From: Portunus trituberculatus
Lineage: Eukaryota; Arthropoda; Malacostraca; Decapoda; Portunidae
DNA length: 64,000 nt
NCBI RefSeq assembly: GCF_017591435.1
Contig: NC_059303.1
Location: 288,501 to 352,500 of the forward strand
Reading direction: 5' to 3'
The position numbers and the translations under genes were made by a program. Position 1 is the first letter of the stretch, and every line of letters starts with the position of its first letter. Positions 56,729 through 64,000 of the stretch are shown here, piece after piece. The notes below the pieces were generated by a model. That model was given only the letters and a program-made list of their open reading frames with translations. It was not told the origin of the DNA and made no database searches.

Positions 56729-57151
56729 CTGTAAACCAGAAGTAGTAGTAATGCTAAACCAACACTTCAGTGCTCTGTATTGAAGAATTTGCAACACTAG
56801 TCTTGGTCATCCTATCCAACAAAGGTAAGATGACATTCAAAATAGATTAGGAAAAAATAATAAGACAGATACATCATCTAAGATCACTTCAGTCACTGCT
56901 AGAAATACCCTTAGGATTGTATGAACATAATTATTCCAAGTTCATCATATACTGTTACACTCTGTTCTTCCGTTCTGAAAGACATCTTAAGCATTCTACC
57001 TTCATTTCTTCCTTGGACACCTCCACACCATTGCAGTGAACTTAACCATTCTGCAATTCCTAAAGCTTGCTACTTTATGTCCATAATCAAAGATATTTCC
57101 ATACAGTAACCTCCACATAAGTCAGACTAATTAGGGAGAAGACCAATCCAA
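56729..57151. other. GTF3C3 intron, no further feature
   Basis: A polypyrimidine tract is weak before the acceptor (CAGAGCACTG...GGTTTACAG on the gene strand). No upstream exon is recognised here. Confidence 0.5.
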
Positions 57152-57397
57152 GAAATTTACTATAGTTAAACAAAACATGATCCCCATGTATGGGGATCAC
57201 AGATTGTAGAGGAATTCGCTGCAGGACTTAGCCCTGTTAATGGGCCAAATATTTAGAATTAGAATATAATGTATTGTGTACTTGTAAGTGTATCTTTAAG
57301 TACTGATGACGAGGTCGCTGTGCGACTGATACATGATAACCTAGATGGGCCTTGGTGGCCCTTTGTTATCTTATTATTTATGTTATGTTATGTTAAG
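57152..57397 (+). repeat. Interspersed repeat, inverted partner of 47415-47655
   Basis: Starts AAGAAATTTACTATAGTTAA, contains CCCCATGTATGGGGATC and TACTGATGACGAGGTCGC, and ends CTTATTATTTATGTTATG. The two copies differ at scattered sites. The hammerhead-like CTGATGA and the stem GTCGC/GCGAC are kept in both, and both lack the GAAA box. Confidence 0.78.
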
Positions 57398-58147
57398 TCA
57401 TCCAAAAATTGGAATTACACGAGGGATTTTTTTTCACATTTTGAAAGGCTGTTACCATCAATAGTTGATATGATCTGTGTAATTTATTATGAAAATAGTT
57501 TCTACCATAGAGTCTGTACACTTGACAGGTATCAGAATGTTTTTTTTTGCAACAGCCTGTTACACAGGCAGGCAAAATTCTATACCCTTCATACTCTTTC
57601 ATATTTTGGGTCATATTTCTCTTCAAACTTTACTTAGTACATTTCATTCTGTGAAAGAAGGAAACAAGAGATAGGATGTTTATATTAATATTTTATGTAT
57701 ATGTGGTGTGATTTTGACAACTGATGTGTTATTTGATATTTGAGATGTTACTTAAGGGCATGCTGTGGTCGAGATTTGAAAAATTAATTAAAAAAAGTTA
57801 TAGGATTTATGACTTGAAATTTTCAGAATATTATAAGCTACTAGTAGTCTTTAGTGTGTATGAATATGAATCTGATAGAGTAACGACGTCATGACTTCAT
57901 GACATCATACAGGCCTTAATGCAAGTTTTTTTAAATGTGCTTTGGCATGGATATAGTACATGAAAGATGCCTAAAGAAATGTAGAGAACACTTTTTTTAA
58001 ATTTCTTCATACGTCACGAGATATGATTTTTTTTAAAGTTTTTGCATTTCATGATGTCATCAAAACAGCATGAAAAGCAGTTATTTTGCCTCATTAGGAA
58101 TTTTCTAATCTCTTTAGGTAAAAACCAGTCTGAAAAAATGTAATTTT
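57398..58147. other. AT-rich intronic sequence
   Basis: Apart from the 100-bp repeat shared with 51905-52008, nothing is recognised. It contains several runs of ATGACGTCAT-like sequence (57886-57905) without other support for a regulatory role. Confidence 0.4.
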
Positions 58148-58410
58148 TAATGCTAAAATTAATTTCTTCACTTACCTGTTTTTCATACAAAAAACTAGCA
58201 GTTCCACTGTCTCACTTACTTTCGTCCGCTGAGATTACAAAAATTTCCGCCTGGCGCTACACCTGCCAGTGCGGTGCCCGGCGCTGCCGATGGGATCGGC
58301 AGGGGAGGGCACCTGTTTTTGTATGAAAAACAGGTAAGTGAAGAAATTAATTTTAGCATTAAACATTACATTTCTATCACAGACACCTGTTTTCCATACA
58401 AAAAACTACA
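58148..58410. repeat. Inverted repeat at the DIRS-like element's 3' side
   Basis: TTAATGCTAAAATTAATTTC through CCTGTTTTTCATACAAAAAAC (58148-58196) recurs as reverse complement at 58313-58366. A third, direct copy of CACCTGTTTTCCATACAAAA is at 58386. Such repeats fit the inverted terminal and internal complementary regions of DIRS elements, but a separate MITE is also possible. Confidence 0.6.
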
Positions 58411-58677
58411 GACTCCAACATTTTAGGAGGTGAGAGTCGACACGATGTGGCAAGTGTAAAGGGTGAAATAACTGTCCGTTGTGGAGACACTAACCCATGG
58501 TAGAGGTTGACGTGGAGAAGAGGGTGCTGGAGAATGCAATCAGGTGCATGGGAGTACTCTGTGACCCATGTGCCTCAAGAATTAGAGCCCAGGTGACCAG
58601 TGGTGAGTGTCCTAGGAGTGTGCCTATGCCTATGACTGGAGGGCTGAGGAGAGAGCCCCATCCTGGTTACTGACCCT

Positions 58678-59589
58678 CTACCCCCTGGCTGAAGGTGCCA
58701 AGACTGTACAAACAAGTCGGATGTCGTGGGCACGGACCTTAAGCTCGCGGCAGGAAGGGTCAGGGAAGGAAGCGTGGGCCGATTTGATGATGTCCTGTAG
58801 GAAGAAGGAAATTGCTCCTTTGGACATAGGTCTGGGAGGACATCTGACAGCAAGAAAGAGGTTGCGGGGTCTTGTAGGCAAAGCCGTCCTATGCAGGTAG
58901 TGACGAAGCACCCGAATGGGACATAGGAGTCTCTCTACATCCTGAGAACCCAGGACGGTGGCAAGGCTCTTAATACGAAACTCCCGAGGAGTACTGTGGG
59001 CGTCAGTATCCGTCTTAGCAATAAATTCAAGAAGATAAGAGACCAGCAGATTCTGTCCCTGCCACCTCGTCTTGTGAGAGAGTGCTTGGATCTCTCCTAC
59101 CCTCTGTGCTGTAGCAAGAGCAAGCAGAAAAAGAGACTTTTTAGTCAGGTCTCTGATAGACGAGAGTCGCAGAGGTTCAAAGGGAGCCTTGGTTAGGAAG
59201 CGAAGAACGACATCCAAGTTCCAGGAAGGCCGAAGATTCCTGCCAGGCCTCTGTGGCTGGGAAGAGCAGGCTCTGACAATAAACCTCAGTACCTGGTCGT
59301 TGTTGAGGTCCAACCCTCTGATTGCCAGGACGCTGTTAAGCATGGCTTTGTAGCCCTTGATAGCAGAGATGGAAAGATGGTAATCCTGACACAAAAAAAC
59401 AAGAAAATCTGCAACTTTCTGGACCGTGCGGTTAGAAACGGTATGCCCGTTGTCCTTGCACCATTTCCTGTACCTCTTCCACTTGTGTTGATAGTTTAAA
59501 GAAGTAGAGGGCCTCTTATCATGCGCCAAGAACTCCGCCACCTTAGAGGAGAAGCCTCTGTATTTCATGTATTGCTTGACAGTCTCCAC
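58678..59589 (-). pseudogene. DIRS tyrosine recombinase, long open frame
   Basis: 303 codons. The N-terminal SAM-like domain begins near 'YRGFSSKVAEFLAHDKRPST', with 'NYQHKWKRYRKWCKDNGH'. The catalytic domain has 'LFLLALATAQRVGEIQAL' (the first catalytic Arg in A-x-R-V-x-E) and 'CRELKVRAHDIRLVCTVLAP', where the H-x-x-R box should be: 'HDIR' keeps His and Arg. The final catalytic Tyr region is lost because the frame ends soon after, so the C-terminus looks truncated or frameshifted. The function in an intact copy would be integration of circular cDNA. Confidence 0.85.
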
Positions 59590-59842
59590 CCTGTCAGCTG
59601 AAGCCTGTGGAGACTGCGGTGGAACCTGTGGGAGTGGGGCTGAGTCAAAGAGGTCCCGCCGAAGCAGAAGGCGTCGGGGTGGCTCTCATGGCGCCTTCAA
59701 CAGGTATGGAAACTACTCTCTCTTGGGCCAGAATGGCACAATCAAGATGAGCCTGGTGTTGCTGGAAGCCCGAAGTTTGTTGAGCACCTTCCTGATGAGA
59801 AGAAAAGGAGGGAAGGCATACAGGTCTTGGTTGTCCCAATTG

Positions 59843-60845
59843 TAAAGAAAGATTTAGATTTTATACATTTTATTTAGCCAAATATACATCAGACCAGAAG
59901 TCACAACAGAATATTAAGGCTAAGCCTTTTGAGAGTAATCTCTCTTAAGGGGAGAGTCCGGTTTGGAGACCCCAAAAATATAAAAAAAATGACTTTTTGT
60001 GAAAAAAATATATTTGGTAGGTATACATTTTGGCAACTATCTCGCAAAGATTTAAAAGGAAACTTGCGATAGTTTCCCTTTAAATCCCGTTTAAAGGTCC
60101 CGCGCTCAACCACGTGCAGCTGTGCGTTTGTTTACATCAGCAGAGTAAGTTTTTTTTCACCCAATTCTACGAAAAAATGCTAAAATCTGAACTTTTTTTT
60201 GTGTGGATATGATATGGCAAGACTGACGACGAGTCTGTGTGGTATCAGTGTTCGGTGGGTCGGTCACAGGGCTCAGTGCTCTCGTAGCTACAGTCACGCC
60301 AGCCACGCTCACGCTCAGCCCATATCTCAAAACATAAGTTATTCCCCTTCTAACGTTAACCTTGGAGCCAGTTTTAGCTTGATTTCAATGAAACAAAGAC
60401 TAAAAGGCAGAGGAATACTTTCTCTTCAAATCATCGTCGCTGTTTTTTTTATATATGTCTGGTTTAATTTTATATTAATATTTTTTTGGTCAAAAAAAGG
60501 CAAAAAAAAACACATTTAAAAAAAAAATCATAAAACAAATTCAAAAGCTGAAATGAAAAATCTAACGACGAAGAAACATTTCATATTATAACGTCTCTAA
60601 GTCACAGAAAAATGAAGGTTGTGGGGCCAATAATAACGACGGAGATTCGCTTTTAAATTTTCGTTGTAGTTGTAGTTGGAGGGGGGGGGACAAGAATGGG
60701 GGTCAATGTCTAATGTTGATGTAAATGATGCCAATACTTCACAACATAAAAATCAGAGCGATTCATGCATATTTACCGGAGATATGGCACCCCCGATCTA
60801 AACCGGACTCTCCCCTTAAAGGCCCACTAATTTGTTAATTTTTAA
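59843..60845. mobile_element. Insertion in the DIRS element, containing a TTAA-flanked MITE
   Basis: The DIRS reading frame stops after 'DLQAIATDA' and resumes at 'NWDNQDLYAFPPF', so about 1 kb is foreign. Within it, 59949-60815 has a TIR of about 16 bp (GGGGAGAGTCCGGTTT) with TTAA on both sides (59945-59948, 60816-60819), as in piggyBac-type MITEs, although the first bases are G and not C. The remaining about 100 bp left and 26 bp right of the MITE are unexplained. Confidence 0.65.
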
Positions 60846-61587
60846 ACAGCATCTGTGGCAATTGCTTGAAGATCTTGAAATGAAGAGACAAAGTTTGGGA
60901 TCCTGTAGTTGACATACGTGGCAAAGAGATCAACTGTCGGGTAGCCCCAAACCCGCCACAGTTGACGGCACACGTCCATGTGAAGGGTCCACTCCGTGGA
61001 CAGAATCTGGTGGCGCCTGCTGAGGCAGTCGGCAACCACGTTGTCGGAGCCCCACACATACTGAGTCAAAATCCCCACCGAATGAGCCTCGGCCCAGTCT
61101 AAGATATCCCGAGCCTCATTGTTGAGGAGAGTGGAGTGGGTACCACCCTCCTTGCTCAGGTACACGAGCGCCGTGGTGTTGTTGGAGAAAACCGCAACAG
61201 AATTCCGCAGCACGTCCACAAAGTGTTGGAGCCCCAGGCGAATCACCCTAAGTTCCAGGACTTTGATATGGAGAGACTTCTCTTTGGTGTTCCAGAGGCC
61301 ACTCACAGAATCCTAAAGGAGAGAAGCCCCCACCCTTCGTTTGAGGCATCCGTAGAGAGAAAGATGTCCGGAAGAGTTAGATGGAGGGATTGACCCTGAG
61401 CTAAGTTCTGGTCCTCCAGCCACCACTCCAGGTCCCGGCGAGTGTTGAGGTCCCAGGATACAGGATGGTCGTCCGCCATTAACTGCCTGTCCCACTGCAG
61501 GTTCAGCTGAATCTGAACAAGGCGCATTCTTCTCCTCGATCCTGGCACTAGATGAATGAGGGAGGACAAGTGTCCGAGAAGACGCAA
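60842..61587 (-). pseudogene. DIRS RNase H domain
   Basis: 'DIFLSTDASNEGWG' carries the first catalytic Asp, 'KSLHIKVLELRVIRLGLQHF' the Glu helix, 'VAVFSNNTTALVYLSKEGGT' the DNT motif with its Asp changed to Asn, and 'YVWGSDNVVADCLSRRH' the last Asp. 'WGYPTVDLFATYVNYRIPNF' continues the DIRS-specific part. One frameshift lies near 61310. The Asp-to-Asn change would inactivate it. Confidence 0.83.
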
Positions 61588-61643
61588 CCAGCCCTTTGTA
61601 GGTGGAGATGGAAAACTGATGAAGGAACGAATTGTATTCCGTA

Positions 61644-64000
61644 GGTTGTATTTACCTATTTGTGTATTACAGGACCTGAGCTAAGCTTTCTGTGTCCTGT
61701 CTCCTTGTCTACTCCTGTCATATCTTCTCTCTTTCATCTGATTGACGCACACCGCGTCAACGACATCACTGCTCAGTTTATTCCACTTATCAATACTACA
61801 ATGCGGGAAACTACTTTCTCACGTCATTTAAACAGATGTCTTTTATTAGTTTTTTTCCATGTCCTCGGAGATGATTGCTTGTGGTCACCTTCATCAATTC
61901 TCTGTACAATATGTCAATCTTGTTCACCAATTTATACATAGTTATCTTGTCACCCCTTGTTCTTCTCTCTTCTAATGTGGTCAGCCCCAGTTCCTTCAGT
62001 CTTTCCTCATAGTCTAACTCCTTGAATCCTGGTACCATCCTTGTTGCCAGCCTCTGTACCCATTCCACCTTCTTCACATTTTTCTTCATGTGTGGTGACC
62101 AGACGCAAGCTGCATATTCTAACTGGGGTCTTATTAAAGTGCATAGTATCTTCTTCATCATTCCTTCATCTAGGTAGTGGATTGCAAGACTAATATTTTG
62201 AAGCATATTACATGTTTTCCCAAACATCTTGTTTATGTGTTTCTCCGGTGACAGAGTGTTTTGCACGGTTACTCCTAAGTCTTTCTCCTCATTGGTCTCT
62301 TCAATTTTCTCATCTCCCAGCCTGTAATCCTTGTTTGGTCTGTATCTACTTCTTCCCATTTTCATAACATGACTCTTCTTTATATTAAATTCCATCTGCC
62401 ACTCTTTACTCCACTCATATATTTTATCAAGATCTTCCTGTAACTTGTTACAATCTTCCACATTCTTTACTCTCCTCATAATTTTAGTATTGTCCGCGAA
62501 CATATTCATGTAACTGTCTATTCCTACTGGCATATCATTAACATAAATAAAAAACATGATGGGACCCAGCACTGACCCTTGTGGAACTCCATTGGTTACC
62601 TTCTTCCACTCGGACTTCTTTCCTTTCACCACTGTTCGCATTTTTCTTCCCACTAAGTAATTTTCCATCCATTTTGCTAGTTTATCACTTACCCCTCCAA
62701 TCTTCTTTAGTTTCCACATCAGTCTATTGTGCGGCACTTTATCAAAGTCCTTTCTCAAGTCCAGGTAAATAGCATCCACTCATCCCCCTCTATGTTGTAG
62801 TATATCAGTCACTCTTGAATAAAAACATAATAAATTGGATACGCACGATCTTCCTTTTCTGAAACCAAACTGCCTTTCACTCAGGATGTTTTCACTTTCT
62901 AGATACTCACTCCACTTATCTTTAATTACTTCTTCACATACCTTGCACAATATACTAGTGAACGATACTGGTCTGTAATTTAACAGTTCCATTCTACTTC
63001 CATTCTTATATATAGGCACAATGTCAGCTCTTTTCCACTCTTTCGGGACTATTCCTGTTTGTATGGAGGTTTCCACAATATCAAATATGGGGTTCAACAA
63101 TTGATCTTTACATTCTTTCAGCAACCTCCCAGATATGCCATCAGGCCCCACTGATTTATTAATATCCAAGTTACTTATAATTTTCCTTATATCTTCTTTA
63201 GTAACCATGATGTCGTGCATTTGCTTTATTTCCGTAGGTTTTTCTCCTGTAAAATGCTCCTCCTTTGTAAACACTTTACAAAAGTTGTTGTTCAATATTT
63301 CAGCTATATCTCTAGCATCTTCATATACTTCTTCCCCAACTTTTACTTTTTCTATTGCCTCCCTTTTATTTAATTTTCCATTTATGAAATTGTAAAACAT
63401 TTTGGGGTCACTATCACAGTTTTCCACCTCTCTCTGTTCATATTCCATTTGTGCATTTCTCCTTACTTCAACATATCTATTCCTTGCTGTTTTGTAAACT
63501 TCTCTTGATAATACTTCACTGTTCTTAAGTTTCTTCCCTGCCTTTTCTTTGTTCTTTTTTGCTTCTTCACAATTTCCATTAAACCACTGCTTATTATTTA
63601 AAGTCCTCATTCTGTGATATGGCACAAACTTCTTCACAGCACAGTTATATAAATCCATAAATTTATCATATTTGAATTGCATATCCACTTCCTGGTACAC
63701 AACAGACCAGTCAATTTCATTAAAGAACTCTCTTATATGGTTGTAATTTGCCGACATAATTTAATTTTTCCTCCTTGTACTCCACACTCTTTTCCATGCT
63801 TAATTCTGTATCCAGCTCAAATCTTAGGACATCATGGTTGCTTTTCCCCAAGGGACATTCATGTTCAATTTCCTCTTTTATTGAGATGCCCCTGATGAAT
63901 ACCAAATCTATCCTCGCTGCAACATCCTGTCCCCCTGCACCTTGTTGGTGATCTCACCCACTGTGTCATCAAGTTATTTGTTGCTACGTTTAACAATTCC
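61644..64000 (-). mobile_element. LINE L10 (subfamily A), minus strand, runs off the window
   Basis: On the minus strand it ends CACAAATAGGTAAATAC at about 61661-61645, followed by AACCTACGG and not by (AC)n. It carries the whole RT and the end of the endonuclease ('PLGKSNHDVLRFELDTEL', about 63840). The 5' part lies beyond 64000. It is the best preserved LINE copy here. Confidence 0.88.
61811..63757 (-). pseudogene. L10 reverse transcriptase, one stop in about 650 codons
   Basis: Two frames (325 and 322 codons) are separated by one TGA where other copies have Trp in 'REGWVDAIYLDL'. Motifs in order: 'NNKQWFNGNCEEAKKNKEKA', 'DSDPKMFYNFINGKLNKREA', 'GPDGISGRLLKECKDQLLNP', 'LLNYRPVSFTSILCKVCEEV', 'FGFRKGRSCVSNLLCFYSRV', 'NGVPQGSVLGPIMFFIYVND', 'MFADNTKIMRRV', 'LEYAACVWSPHMKKNVKKVE' and 'LKELGLTTLEERRTRGD'. 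The active site reads FADN, the second Asp lost, unlike FADD in all sister copies. It is therefore inactive apart from the stop. Confidence 0.9.

Larger units (their letters stand above)
58411..61640 (-). mobile_element. DIRS-like tyrosine-recombinase retrotransposon, partial
   Basis: On the minus strand, RNase H (about 61587-60845) is followed, after an insertion of about 1 kb, by the 'LYAFPPF' linker (about 59840-59600) and a tyrosine recombinase (59589-58678). The upstream gag and RT parts are missing; L10's 3' end sits there. The layout RNase H, linker, tyrosine recombinase is specific to DIRS elements, which insert by recombination and not with an integrase. Confidence 0.87.

Noticed and set aside
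57880..57910. CRE-like sites (ATGACGTCAT-like runs) near 57886-57905
   Set aside because: Short, in AT-rich intron far from any promoter; no support beyond a chance match.
58678..59589. Phage or bacterial integrase / contamination
   Set aside because: The recombinase is joined to a DIRS-type RNase H and linker on the same strand, and both flanks are crustacean-type repeats.

Overview
This window is eukaryotic and intronic. There are no bacterial operons, ORFs are short and broken, dinucleotide microsatellites are everywhere, and transposable elements are layered several deep. The best guess at the source is a decapod crustacean, probably a brachyuran (portunid-like) crab. That is an inference from the two tRNA-derived SINEs, the (AC)n-tailed LINE families, the DIRS and Penelope elements, and the many Tigger-like repeats. 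It does not rest on a marker gene.

The only host gene I can support is on the minus strand: four exons of GTF3C3, the TPR-repeat subunit of transcription factor TFIIIC (TFIIIC102). In transcript order they lie at 56510-56728, 28952-29124, 27674-28108 and 3429-3623. All have AG/GT splice borders and their codon phases join without a break (0/0, 0/2, 2/2, 2/2). The introns between them are about 27.4 kb, 0.84 kb and 24.1 kb. Most or all of the window is therefore GTF3C3 intron that has been filled by mobile DNA. The gene's first and last exons are not recognised here.

Region by region: 0-3.4 kb holds two small TIR elements (a TA-target element and a TTA-target Harbinger-like MITE). 3.9-27.4 kb is a head-to-tail chain of five LINE copies (here L1-L5), each starting at or near the previous copy's (AC)n tail. 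They are interrupted by a piggyBac element, several Tigger-like elements, a 4.9 kb pogo/Tigger element with a C-terminal PHD-like finger, and a composite of an internally deleted second LINE type carrying a piggyBac MITE. 29.5-31.4 kb is a decayed piggyBac with a Tigger-like MITE inside. 31.5-43.8 kb is a second chain (SINE, L6-L9) in which a 1.7 kb LINE+SINE block is present three times in tandem. 43.8-51 kb holds palindromic repeats, a Penelope-like element with a GIY-YIG domain, and TA-target elements embedded in (TA)n arrays. 52-55.8 kb holds further nested Tigger-like elements. 58.1-61.6 kb is a minus-strand DIRS-like element, followed by L10, a nearly intact minus-strand LINE RT that runs off the right edge.

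The most interesting pattern is the LINE system. Diverged subfamilies share a 3' end (AGGTAAATAC followed by (AC)n), repeatedly begin inside older (AC)n tracts, and keep the ORF1 and endonuclease/RT frames overlapping in the same -1 register, with an ATG buried in the Lys-Trp codons that end ORF1. This resembles a microsatellite-targeting retrotransposon that has stacked copies on its own tails. All homology calls were made by eye from motifs; no database search was run.
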